DNA of 59,801 nucleotides, from the NCBI GenBank assembly GCA_012798535.1, contig JAAZMZ010000025.1:1-59801 (forward strand), given 5' to 3'. The position numbers and the translations under genes are program-made. This stretch comes from Leptolinea sp. (GTDB taxonomy: Bacteria > Chloroflexota > Anaerolineae > Anaerolineales > Anaerolineaceae). Below are positions 47,670 through 55,897 of this stretch, in pieces (the stretch's first letter is position 1; each line of letters opens with the position of its first letter). The notes beneath the pieces were generated by a model. The model did not search any database. It saw only the letters and a program-made list of their open reading frames with translations, and was not told the origin of the DNA.

Positions 47670-48695
47670 TTACTCATCTGCCGGCGGAATCAACTCTGCC
47701 CGCACGACAAAACGATCCACCGCGCCAAAACGGTATTTATACTCTTCCTCACCGCGCATAAAGTCGAATTCACTGCGTCCGTTCTCGTTTGCCCATTGGA
47801 GCAGATATCCAAGCAGCACCCACCCCGGAGAATAACTCTGGAACTCACGATCCAGGCCGGAGTTGTACACCCAGATGCGGTTCTGATAGTCGAAACTGAG
47901 GTAGGCGGCTGCTTTCTGGCCGGCAACCTCCAAAAAAGCCAGTTGCAGAATACCCTCATCAAAAGCGTTTTGTATGACCAGCCGCATGAAATCCTGCATG
48001 GCCGGTTTCAGGAAGGTTTCCTTATCGCTATCATTCTTCATCAAACGCAAGAAGCTGTCGATCTCACTGTCCAGCGTGCTTCCGTCGGTGACAACATACC
48101 AGCGCACGGGTGTATCGGCTTCTTCTGCCCTCCGCATCTTTCGCCGGATCTCATGCCGCTGTTTCTTATCGATACCCTCCAGGTAGGTCTCCCAGTCTCC
48201 GGGAAGCCGGATGAAAGGGCTGTGCTGCAATTTTTCCACGGAAATCTGCCAGCCTTTTGTGGCAGCCGCGGTATGCAGCAGCGGTAAAGTAGGAGATGAA
48301 TCTGGCAGATTGTACAGGTTGAGAGTCTTGAATGCCGGGATTGCCTTTGATCTGAGAAAATCCAGCAGGCCGGTAATAAATTCCTCCACGTGCTCCGGCG
48401 CCGCCAGCAGATCGAGATAATCCGATACTTCAATGCTGCCAAGATTGAGTATCCGGTTTGAACCATCCGCTATCGGTGTGGTAAACAGGGGAGCAATCCC
48501 CACCAGTTCCCCCTCCTGCCGGGCGGTGATCAACAGGAGCCGGGCATCCGGCCATTCCCCGCCTCCGCGGGTTTGCCACCAGATTTTCAGATAGGAGTAT
48601 TCAAGAAAGGGCGCCTGGATCGGGCATTTTCGCAGCAGGGCGTCCCATTCCGCAGCCAGATGTTCGGGAAATTGAGTATAGAGTGTAAAGTTCAT
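47670..48695 (-). CDS. BioF2/CelD-type GNAT acetyltransferase
   Basis: A 341-residue protein with the tandem-GNAT fold of FemAB/CelD (BioF2-like) proteins, often involved in exopolysaccharide or cell-surface modification. The C-terminal GNAT-like half contains KKQRHEIRRKMRRAEEAD (basic helix typical of the family), AAYLSFDYQNRIWVYNSGLD, and SPGWVLLGYLLQWANENG with FDFMRGEEEYKYRFG. The substrate is unknown. It lies downstream of the TadE/TadG cluster on the same strand but behind a terminator. Confidence 0.83.
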   Translation of the reverse strand: MNFTLYTQFPEHLAAEWDALLRKCPIQAPFLEYSYLKIWWQTRGGGEWPDARLLLITARQEGELVGIAPLFTTPIADGSNRILNLGSIEVSDYLDLLAAPEHVEEFITGLLDFLRSKAIPAFKTLNLYNLPDSSPTLPLLHTAAATKGWQISVEKLQHSPFIRLPGDWETYLEGIDKKQRHEIRRKMRRAEEADTPVRWYVVTDGSTLDSEIDSFLRLMKNDSDKETFLKPAMQDFMRLVIQNAFDEGILQLAFLEVAGQKAAAYLSFDYQNRIWVYNSGLDREFQSYSPGWVLLGYLLQWANENGRSEFDFMRGEEEYKYRFGAVDRFVVRAELIPPADE

Positions 48696-48734
48696 AAGCG
48701 AATTCTAACGTCCCCCGTCGTCTGCCGCAAGCCG

Positions 48735-48770
48735 GAACAAAATGACGGCAGGCGGATTTGCCTGCCGTCA
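48735..48770 (-). terminator. Terminator of the TadE/TadG cluster
   Basis: A perfect 11-bp stem (TGACGGCAGGC with GCCTGCCGTCA, 6-base loop) followed on the minus strand by TTTTGTTCC. Confidence 0.85.
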
Positions 48771-48789
48771 CTATGGATTGTGGTTTACT

Positions 48790-50667
48790 TTACTGTCCGA
48801 TCACCTTCTTGGTCGGTGTTACAGTGGGTGACACATACAAAGTGGATGTTGACGTGTTGGGGATGTTGGTGATCGTGGATGTCTCCGTCACTGTCGAAGT
48901 CCAAGTGGGCGTTCGGGTAAAGGTGGGTGTCCGCGTAAAGGTGGGTGTCCGGGTAAAGGTCGCCGTGAACGTCGATGACGGGATGGGCGACAGGGTTCTG
49001 GTATAGGTGAGTGACGGGATTAGCGAACGTGTCGGGGAGAGCGTGATGGTCGGGGTATTGGTGATGGTTCTGGTCAGGGTGATCGTTCTGGTCGGGGTGA
49101 TCGTCAGTGTCAGGGTGACCGTCGGTGTGTTGGTGACCGTCGCTGTTGACGCGGTTGTCGTATTGGGGAAGAGATTTATTCGCGGGATGATCTGTTTAGG
49201 CTGGCTGTCGCTCGACCAGGACAACTGCGAGACGGCGCTTCCGGTGTTTTCATAGTATTCCATTTTTATGACATACTTCTGGCAGCGTTCCAGGGTGATC
49301 GTATTGGATTTCTCGGTGGCGCTCTGGTTAGTCCAGTTGTTTACCAGCAGCTGGTTGTTGACCCACAGACGCTGGCCATCATCCGAACGGGCGTAGAAGG
49401 TGTACTCTTCCGAATAGAGCGGCATCACCTCTCCCGTCCAGCGAACAGCGAACAAATTTTCGCCTATTCCGGTGCCCGGTGAACTGGACCCCCAGCTGAA
49501 ATCAATGGTGGCATCGATGCGATTGAAGATCGGGCTGGTGAATGGATTTCCCGGAGGCGCACTGCCTGTGAAATTATAGTATTCTCCAAGGATGCCGGTG
49601 CCATTTGTAAGACAGGGTTCCGGCGTACTGGTGAAGGTGGCGGTTGGCGTGGAGGTGTCTGTAACGGTAGGAGACGAGGTGTTGGACGGCGTGAAAGTTG
49701 GCGTGTCGGGGTTCACCTGCGCGTCAGACAGACCGGTCACGCGGGAAGTGCGGAACTGCTCGACTACTCCATCACGCGAGGTGTTCAAACGCAGGGTTGG
49801 CCACCAGTCACTCAGCAGCGGCATGATCAGGTTGTGGCGGTAGGTCAGGGTTACACGGACGCGGTCACCCGGGCCTCCGGCATCATCCATGTAATACTGC
49901 GGTTCCATGTGATAGGTTGGCGGATCTGTGACCGGAACGTTCTGTACCTTGTGATAGAACATACAGAGGGTTGGAAAATACTGGTAATCATTCTCGCCTT
50001 CGTGCCCGGGATAATAACGGGCCAGAGAGGCATCCAGTGCCGGATCGTTGATCAAGAATTGTGGGTAGGTGGGTGGAGAAACAGCCTCAAGAGCCGAATC
50101 AGTACGATTGGAGCAGATGGAAACCATGAAAAAGCCGGGCATGCTGGGATCTCCACGGTAATCCGAACTGAAGGTTGTGCCGTGGGTTTGCGCATCGACC
50201 AGATACTGCTTGTAATCACCGGAAACCGCCTCATCGTAGGCGATCCCGCTAGCACCGGCCAGAGCGGCATCACGAATGGATGGGAGGCGCGCCCAGTCTT
50301 GCAGCATCTGGGTGTAATTACGGGCAATTTCGCGATCCTTATCATCCACAAATGTGTCGGCGTTCAGGTCTGAAGTGCCTTCTACTTTGCAGTCCGCATT
50401 GCCATCTTCGGTGGTCAAACCCAATGCCGAATCCGCTTCGGCACAGTAAGCCACATTGAATTCGCCGGTGACCGCGTAGCGCGCTCCAAAACGGGCTCCG
50501 TTTTCCAGCGCCAGCCAGGCCTGCAGCAGCCGGCCAAATTCGACCACTCCAAAAGTGGCCAGCAACAATACCGGCAAAGCCATGGCGAATTCCACCATAC
50601 TTTGCGCCGGTGCCGTCTTGAAACGGCGGATAATCCAACTGCCGAGGCCCTGGTTCTTCTTTCTCAT
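48790..50667 (-). CDS. TadE-like protein fused to a PA14 domain and Thr/Pro-rich tail
   Basis: A 625-residue exported surface protein. Residues about 20-50 form a TadE-type N-terminal helix (AQSMVEFAMALPVLLLATFG then EFGR). A mixed region to about 310 may resemble TadE's periplasmic part. A Thr/Ser/Pro linker precedes a PA14 domain at about residues 355-500 (GILGEYYNFTG, RWTGEVMPLYSEEYTFYARS, DDGQRLWVNNQL, YYENTGSAVSQLSW), which in other proteins binds carbohydrate. The last 120 residues are Thr/Pro-rich repeats (TPTFTR units). Last of three clustered TadE/TadG-like genes; 7 bases separate it from the VWA gene. No pilus ATPase or prepilin is in the window. Confidence 0.82.
   Translation of the reverse strand: MRKKNQGLGSWIIRRFKTAPAQSMVEFAMALPVLLLATFGVVEFGRLLQAWLALENGARFGARYAVTGEFNVAYCAEADSALGLTTEDGNADCKVEGTSDLNADTFVDDKDREIARNYTQMLQDWARLPSIRDAALAGASGIAYDEAVSGDYKQYLVDAQTHGTTFSSDYRGDPSMPGFFMVSICSNRTDSALEAVSPPTYPQFLINDPALDASLARYYPGHEGENDYQYFPTLCMFYHKVQNVPVTDPPTYHMEPQYYMDDAGGPGDRVRVTLTYRHNLIMPLLSDWWPTLRLNTSRDGVVEQFRTSRVTGLSDAQVNPDTPTFTPSNTSSPTVTDTSTPTATFTSTPEPCLTNGTGILGEYYNFTGSAPPGNPFTSPIFNRIDATIDFSWGSSSPGTGIGENLFAVRWTGEVMPLYSEEYTFYARSDDGQRLWVNNQLLVNNWTNQSATEKSNTITLERCQKYVIKMEYYENTGSAVSQLSWSSDSQPKQIIPRINLFPNTTTASTATVTNTPTVTLTLTITPTRTITLTRTITNTPTITLSPTRSLIPSLTYTRTLSPIPSSTFTATFTRTPTFTRTPTFTRTPTWTSTVTETSTITNIPNTSTSTLYVSPTVTPTKKVIGQ
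48914..48960 (-). repeat. 18-bp tandem repeat encoding TPTFTR units
   Basis: Two full copies and a partial copy of an 18-bp unit (CGSGTAAAGGTGGGTGTC on the plus strand) in the 3' part of the TadE-PA14 gene. Copies differ by one base. Likely to vary by slippage. Confidence 0.8.
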
Positions 50668-50674
50668 ACTTGCC

Positions 50675-52561
50675 TCACTGGGTCAACCTAGAATAAATCC
50701 GGGTGGAGATATCGTTGAAGATCTCACCAAGCCCCGTACCGGTGGATGTGTAATAGTACTGCCCGCAATTCGTCTTGGTGGGAACTCCCGCGCAGGGATC
50801 ATTAGCGCGGCTGCCATCATCTCCCACAGATGCCGCGTAACGCAGCAGGTATTCACCGATCGGGCCGCTAGCGCCAGCCGGTATATCACCCGCGCCGCCC
50901 AGACCGATCGCATAAATTGCAATTTTGGTCTGAGGTTCTCCAGCTACTTCCGCGCCATTATCAGATTTTGTCAAAGCCGCGTAATCCACCATATCCAGAG
51001 CATAATCATACACTGAGTATAGTGTTGGATCCGCAAGCGCGGAAATGGACCCCGGAGGGCAGGTAGTTGCCGGATTATCCAGACAGTAGCGCGGGTTGAG
51101 GGTGTCATCTTTGCGAATATCCACGCAGTCAGTGGCCCAGTTGAAGCTGCCCAGGCCGCCAGTGCAATATCCTAGCGGAAAATCCGCTCCGATCATCGAG
51201 GTGGATGAGTGCGTATCACTTAGGTTTACCAGGCCGTCGGAAAGAAAGACCATGACCCACACGGCATTGGCACGGCCGTTGTTCTTCAACACCTGGGCGC
51301 CAACCCGCAGTCCGCAGCCCGTGCAGGTGGAGTTGGGGGTAAGGTATGTCCAATAGGGCTGGGGGCAGGTGGGAGGATCGGTTGAACCGTCGCAAACCGG
51401 GCTCACCTGCGCGGAATTCGTGAGATAGGCATCGGTCAAGGTGTCATCCGCGTCTGTATAGACACCATCGTTATCCCAGTCGTAACTGTCGAATTTAGAC
51501 TCGTCATCGCAGGGGATGCCAGTTTCAGTCCACCCCGCCGAGGTTCCACTCGAATCCCAACGGTCATTGATATCCGCCGCTGTGCTCATCGAACAGGCGG
51601 CTGATGGGTTTGTACCGAAAGTGCCATCGTCATTATCCAGGCCATCACCGCTGCTGTCTTCTGGATACACCGGATTGAAACCAATACCCTCATCGATATC
51701 GCCATCCCCATCGAAGTCTTTATGGACGGAATACCATTTGCTGCGTATCAGGGTGGATGGCGGGTCATTGTGCACCTTCAATGCATCCACATCATTCTTG
51801 GCATCTTGCAGAGAATCCCGCATGGGAACAGTGGCTACATCCGGTGCAGTCACATCGAAATTCACCACAGCAACATGGTCATAACCATCATACATGGTAT
51901 CGATCAATCCCTTGGCTGCCACTTTGGCTTTATGCAGCGGCTCGCAAGAATCATCCTGATTACAGGTATAGGGGTCAAAGGGGAAAGTATAGCCGGCTGT
52001 TTCGTTGGCCATGGATTCGGAGGTATCGATGACAATCACCAGGTCGATAGGCGCGGCTTCAGCCACGGTATGCGCCTGCAGGGGAACATCACGAAACCCT
52101 ATCAGACTCAAGAAATATAGCGGGGCTTTCAGGGTGGCATCGATGCGCACCAGTTTGCGGGGTGAATCGGGGGGTACCGGGCATTGCGCCTGAAATTCCG
52201 GTGGATTATTCGCGTCGTCGCACAGATGCAGCACCAGATTCATGGTGGAGGCATTCAATCCATGCAGTTTTAGAACTTCCAGAGCAGCTTTTGTCATGCG
52301 GGGGCGATTCAACGTAGTGCCCACACCTTCCGCCTTGTAATCATTAGCAGCCGCCACCGCGGCAGCATCCACCGACCGGCGGAGCTGGCTGTAGGTCACA
52401 TATAATGAACCGGCATCGATCGCCAGGCCGGTGAAAAAGATCATCGCCAGCAGCGTAACCGCAAAGATCACAATCACCTGGCCGCGGCCAGGCGAGGATT
52501 TATGGAGGAGTCGGCGTTGGATGCGGTTGAACAGACGGAAGCGGCATAAGAGTATAGGCAT
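50675..52561 (-). CDS. TadG-like protein with von Willebrand factor A domain and acidic calcium-type repeats
   Basis: A 628-residue surface protein. The N-terminal part matches TadE/TadG: RGQVIVIFAVTLLAMIFFTG (membrane helix about 28-50) and the RRSVDAAAVAAAN block. A VWA domain starts at about 172 with the MIDAS motif DTSES at 179-183. Acidic repeats occur in the middle: DFDGDGDIDEG, SGDGLDNDDG and DWDNDGVYTDADD, similar to thrombospondin type 3 or EF-hand-like calcium sites. The start at 52561 overlaps the previous gene by 62 bases; the conserved part begins at about residue 24, so a shorter start is possible. Confidence 0.82.
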   Translation of the reverse strand: MPILLCRFRLFNRIQRRLLHKSSPGRGQVIVIFAVTLLAMIFFTGLAIDAGSLYVTYSQLRRSVDAAAVAAANDYKAEGVGTTLNRPRMTKAALEVLKLHGLNASTMNLVLHLCDDANNPPEFQAQCPVPPDSPRKLVRIDATLKAPLYFLSLIGFRDVPLQAHTVAEAAPIDLVIVIDTSESMANETAGYTFPFDPYTCNQDDSCEPLHKAKVAAKGLIDTMYDGYDHVAVVNFDVTAPDVATVPMRDSLQDAKNDVDALKVHNDPPSTLIRSKWYSVHKDFDGDGDIDEGIGFNPVYPEDSSGDGLDNDDGTFGTNPSAACSMSTAADINDRWDSSGTSAGWTETGIPCDDESKFDSYDWDNDGVYTDADDTLTDAYLTNSAQVSPVCDGSTDPPTCPQPYWTYLTPNSTCTGCGLRVGAQVLKNNGRANAVWVMVFLSDGLVNLSDTHSSTSMIGADFPLGYCTGGLGSFNWATDCVDIRKDDTLNPRYCLDNPATTCPPGSISALADPTLYSVYDYALDMVDYAALTKSDNGAEVAGEPQTKIAIYAIGLGGAGDIPAGASGPIGEYLLRYAASVGDDGSRANDPCAGVPTKTNCGQYYYTSTGTGLGEIFNDISTRIYSRLTQ

Positions 52562-53282
52562 GGATCCTCATCGGATTGGGAACTAGCCAATTGGAAAACG
52601 GCAAATTCAACACTTGATGGTAACAGTAAAAGAACTCGATGGCCACAAAACCTTTATTCAAGGGTGAACCACTGATCAGTTCAGCCTGAACGGATGCCGG
52701 TGTGTAATGCGGCGCTGTGCGCACAATAGTGCCATTATTAGGGTCACATCCTTTTTTCCAGTTGCTATTATGTGCAGTATCCACTTCATCGTGGTCGGAA
52801 AAAGCCCAGTAGTCATCCGTCGTCGATTCGGGGATATCCGGATAGGCATTGGTGATGAAAGTCGAGCCTTCAACAGTAAAAATGGAAATAACCACATCAT
52901 CCACAGCCGGATCCAGATAGACCAGGGGATTCAAACCATTGCAGAACCTCGAGGCGGGCGGGCAAAGGCCTGAATCTTTCGGAGGGGAGAAAACGCAGGC
53001 AGTATGATAGTAGAAATTGAACGGTGTGGCATTCTGGCAGTCGTATGTATTGGGTACCCATACCGCTTCCGGTTTGCCGATCTGCGGGTCTTTAATGGAA
53101 GCGAAACGCGCCGCTTCACGAGTCAGGTCGATCACATCCAGATAGCGGGCGATGAAAAAGGCAATTTCGATCAAGCCCAAGAGGATCAATAAAACAATGG
53201 GCAACACCAACGCCAGTTCAACAAAGGATTGGGCCTTTTGAGGTCTACTCTTGATCAATTGCGCGACTTTCAGAATCAACAT
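52500..53282 (-). CDS. TadE-like protein
   Basis: A 260-residue protein of the TadE/TadG superfamily. A basic N-terminus precedes a TadE helix (AQSFVELALVLPIVLLILLG with LIEIAFFIARYLDV). The remaining 200 residues are predicted extracytoplasmic with several Cys and end in a short PTPTPP tail. First of a three-gene cluster on the minus strand with the VWA and PA14 proteins. Homologues belong to tight-adherence (Flp) pilus systems, but no other tad genes lie in the window. Confidence 0.8.
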   Translation of the reverse strand: MLILKVAQLIKSRPQKAQSFVELALVLPIVLLILLGLIEIAFFIARYLDVIDLTREAARFASIKDPQIGKPEAVWVPNTYDCQNATPFNFYYHTACVFSPPKDSGLCPPASRFCNGLNPLVYLDPAVDDVVISIFTVEGSTFITNAYPDIPESTTDDYWAFSDHDEVDTAHNSNWKKGCDPNNGTIVRTAPHYTPASVQAELISGSPLNKGFVAIEFFYCYHQVLNLPFSNWLVPNPMRIHAYTLMPLPSVQPHPTPTPP

Positions 53283-53309
53283 ACTTTAAGATGCTTCCGG
53301 AAATCAAAT

Positions 53310-53355
53310 TCCTACAAAAAGGTGGGATTAGTCCAATCCTACAATAAGGCGGGAA
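53310..53355. repeat. Direct repeat upstream of the TadE gene
   Basis: Two 18-base copies (TCCTACAAWAAGGYGGGA, 16/18 identical) start 27 bases apart, at 53310 and 53337, within 75 bases of the TadE start codon. A position suitable for a regulator site, but no function is shown. Confidence 0.4.
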
Positions 53356-53449
53356 ACGGCTTTTGTCAATAAAAACAGGGTGAACCCAACAAAAATGTAA
53401 TGCCTCCCTGCCATAAATTCAATTTTATATCAATTTTTAGAAGATGAAA

Positions 53450-53496
53450 CTGTCATTTTTGGAAGCTGCGCAGCCCTAACCTGCCATTTTTGGCAG
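53450..53496. repeat. Pair of CTGYCATTTTTGG motifs, 31 bases apart
   Basis: CTGTCATTTTTGG at 53450 and CTGCCATTTTTGGCAG at 53481; the second is a near-perfect hairpin (CTGCCA-TTTT-TGGCAG). They lie upstream of the phage-like module. The spacing is about three helical turns, which may indicate regulator binding. Confidence 0.35.
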
Positions 53497-53567
53497 ATTG
53501 AATTTTCTGTACCTCTGTGTAAACTGTGTATTATAAATAGAACATTTATTCCATATCCGGAGAAATT

Positions 53568-53897
53568 ATGCCCAGATCCAAATCCCGATCCACACCCGGC
53601 CCGCGTGGCGAAACCATCGAAGATAAAACCACAGCCGCTCTGCGTTCCTCGGTGATCACCATTCAAGACCTCATCCAGCGGGTTGTTGCACTGGCCGATG
53701 AAGGCAAGAATCTCAAAGAACTCCTGCAAATTCTGGAAACCATCGGCAAGACATCCAACCGGTTGAGCATGCTTCTGAAGAATCAGAAGGCGTTGAGCGG
53801 CGAGGACAATCTTGCTGATTTTCTGAATCAGGCACTGGCCGAAGTGGTTCAGGAAATGGGTGAAAGCGCGGATCGGAAGAAAGGGAACGTGGATTGA
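53568..53897 (+). CDS. Small helical protein, first gene of phage-like module (candidate small terminase)
   Basis: A 109-residue protein, basic at the N-terminus and helical overall (EDKTTAALRSSVITIQDLIQ, ELLQILETIGKTSNRLSMLL). No domain is recognised. Its position ahead of the large terminase gene suggests a small terminase subunit or a packaging accessory factor, but there is no visible helix-turn-helix, so this rests on position only. GGAG sits about 7 bases before the ATG. The upstream 285 bases are AT-rich with repeats. Confidence 0.55.
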   Translation: MPRSKSRSTPGPRGETIEDKTTAALRSSVITIQDLIQRVVALADEGKNLKELLQILETIGKTSNRLSMLLKNQKALSGEDNLADFLNQALAEVVQEMGESADRKKGNVD

Positions 53898-53949
53898 CAA
53901 CGCGGGCTGCGCCCCGAAAAGGGTTGATCGACCGTTTACCGGACCTGTG

Positions 53950-54033
53950 ATGGATGCCACATCTTTGCTGGATCCCTGCGCCATCCCCGCTGAACGGCCT
54001 CCCGATAATCCCCCCATCCGGTTTCTCCCCTGA
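53950..54033 (+). CDS. Possible 27-residue ORF in the gap before the coiled-coil gene
   Basis: A short frame beginning MDATSLLDPCAIPAERPPDN whose ATG overlaps the stop of another tiny frame (TGATG at 53948). It has no good ribosome site of its own and its end overlaps the hairpin at 54010-54040. Low support. Confidence 0.15.
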   Translation: MDATSLLDPCAIPAERPPDNPPIRFLP

Positions 54034-54040
54034 TGGGGGG
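54010..54040 (+). terminator. G/C-rich hairpin, copy 1
   Basis: A 9-bp perfect stem (CCCCCCATC with GATGGGGGG, 13-base loop). No T-tract follows, so terminator function is doubtful; a 13-base arm is repeated in the hairpin at 59280-59310. Confidence 0.45.
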
Positions 54041-54062
54041 ATGGAGACGATAGAAGGTACTT

Positions 54063-54362
54063 ATGAATCCCTATGAATCCACCACAGAAGAACAGGCGGC
54101 TTTATTTGCCGAACAGATGCGACACGCGTTGGATCTGCTGCGCGCCGAAGTGGATTCTTTGCGTGTCTGGCACGAACACGATATCGAAATGGTCAACCAC
54201 CGGCTGGGGAACCTGGAAACCACGATCCGCGACCATGAAATGCGCATCCGCGCGGATACAGACGGTGTGATCCAGTTCAAAATGTGGGCCGGTCTGGCCT
54301 CCGGTGGATCGGGTGTGATGGCACTGGCCGCCCTGATCCTCAGTTTTTTTGGAGGTGGATGA
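54063..54362 (+). CDS. Coiled-coil protein with C-terminal transmembrane helix
   Basis: A 99-residue protein: a heptad-like helical part (residues about 10-65, ending ETTIRDHEMRIRADTDGV) followed by one membrane helix (GGSGVMALAALILSFFGGG). The arrangement resembles XhlA-type phage lysis or holin-associated proteins, but identity is not shown. Its stop overlaps the terminase start (TGATG). It lies in the phage-like operon, where such a gene before the terminase is unusual. Confidence 0.6.
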   Translation: MNPYESTTEEQAALFAEQMRHALDLLRAEVDSLRVWHEHDIEMVNHRLGNLETTIRDHEMRIRADTDGVIQFKMWAGLASGGSGVMALAALILSFFGGG

Positions 54363-55897
54363 TGATCACGGTCCACCCGCTGCATACCCTGAAGGCGCTG
54401 CTCCGCGACCCGGTGACTTTCACCGAACACATCGGGGGCATCCGGCTGCGCGGTTATCAATGCAGTCCGCTGCTGGCCATCCTGAAATCAGTGCTCGGCA
54501 GGCGTGGTCTCAGCTTTGTGGTGATGTTCCCCCGTCAATCTGGTAAGAATGAACTGCAAGCCCAATTGGAATGCTACCTGCTGGCATTACTCTCACGTAC
54601 GCCGGCGGAGATGGTCAAAATTTCACCCACGTGGAGGCCGCAATCCCTGAACGCCATGCTGCGTTTGGAACGGGTGCTGGAAAACAACACCATTACCCGG
54701 CGGATGTGGCATAAGGAAAACGGCTATGTGTACCGCATCGGTTCGGCGCGCATGATGTTCTTTTCCGGTGCGCCGGAATCCAATATCGTGGGTGCCACCG
54801 CCAGCACCCTGCTGGAAGTGGACGAAGCGCAGGATGTATCCATCGCCAAGTTTGACAAAGAGATCGCTCCGATGGCGGCTTCGACCAACGCAACCCGGGT
54901 TTTCTGGGGCACTGCCTGGACCAGCCGTACCCTGCTAGCGCGCGAGCTGCGTTCAGCCCGGCAGGCGGAAGAGGCTGATGGTATCCGGCGGGCTTTTGTG
55001 CTCACCGCCCGTGAAGTGGCGGCAGAGGTGGAAGTCTACGGCCGTTTTGTGGCAGAGCAGACCGCCCGGCTGGGGCGCGATCACCCGCTGGTGAAGACCC
55101 AGTACTACTCAGAAGAGATCGACTCGGAAGGCGGTATGTTCCCGCCGTCCCGCCGGGATGTAATGCGCGGCCGACACAAACCCTCCGGCCAACCAGCCTG
55201 CGGGCAGATTTACGCCATGCTGCTGGATGTGGCCGGTGAAGATGAATCCGCTGCTGCGGACGGCAGCCAACTGGCCAACCGGCGCCGTGATTCCACCGCC
55301 CTGACCATCGTTCAGGTGGATCTATCCACCCTGCAGGATGATCTGCTCAGGGCCCCCACATACCGCTGTGTTCAGCGCCGTTTATGGACAGGCGTCAAGC
55401 ACACCGCTCTTTACGGTCAGCTTCACGGATTGATCGAAAGCTGGCAGCCGCAGGTCGTGGTGGTGGATGCCACCGGTGTGGGCGCAGGACTGGCTTCCTT
55501 CTTAAAAAATCGTTTTCCGTCGAAGGTGCAGGCTTTTCTTTTCAATCATGTCAGCAAGTCAAAGCTGGGCTGGGATTTCCTGAGCGTATGCGATTCCGGA
55601 CGCTGGCAGGAACCCGATGCCATCGGTTTCGACGACCAGGCGGCTTTGCAGACCCTCTTCTGGCGGCAGATCGAAGCCTGCCAGTACCAGGTTGCGGAAA
55701 GTCCCGGCCGCCTGATGAAATGGAGCGTTCCGGACGGCACCCGCGACCCGCTGACAGGTGAAGTACTACATGACGATCTGGTGATTAGCGCCGCGTTAAG
55801 CGCGGTGCTGGACTCGTGCGGCTGGTACGATCCCGCGCCGGCGCTGGTCATTCCCGGCCGGGACCCATTATCCGAACTGGACAGGGAGGAATATTGA
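54362..55897 (+). CDS. Phage terminase large subunit
   Basis: A 511-residue DNA-packaging motor. The ATPase part has Walker A-like PRQSGKNE (residues 57-64) and Walker B LLEVDEAQD (150-158). The nuclease part has acidic residues in MLLDVAG (D289), VVVDATGVG (D369) and HDDLVISAAL near the C-terminus, as expected for an RNase H-like fold. I take the second of two adjacent ATGs at 54362 because GGAGG lies 6 bases upstream; the longer frame back to 54284 lies inside the previous gene. It ends overlapping the portal ATG (TGATG). Confidence 0.9.
   Translation: MITVHPLHTLKALLRDPVTFTEHIGGIRLRGYQCSPLLAILKSVLGRRGLSFVVMFPRQSGKNELQAQLECYLLALLSRTPAEMVKISPTWRPQSLNAMLRLERVLENNTITRRMWHKENGYVYRIGSARMMFFSGAPESNIVGATASTLLEVDEAQDVSIAKFDKEIAPMAASTNATRVFWGTAWTSRTLLARELRSARQAEEADGIRRAFVLTAREVAAEVEVYGRFVAEQTARLGRDHPLVKTQYYSEEIDSEGGMFPPSRRDVMRGRHKPSGQPACGQIYAMLLDVAGEDESAAADGSQLANRRRDSTALTIVQVDLSTLQDDLLRAPTYRCVQRRLWTGVKHTALYGQLHGLIESWQPQVVVVDATGVGAGLASFLKNRFPSKVQAFLFNHVSKSKLGWDFLSVCDSGRWQEPDAIGFDDQAALQTLFWRQIEACQYQVAESPGRLMKWSVPDGTRDPLTGEVLHDDLVISAALSAVLDSCGWYDPAPALVIPGRDPLSELDREEY

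Noticed and set aside
48790..49250. Apparent CRISPR-like regular repeats (period 18)
   Set aside because: Short in-frame units coding Thr/Pro repeats with no spacers; a protein tail, not an array.
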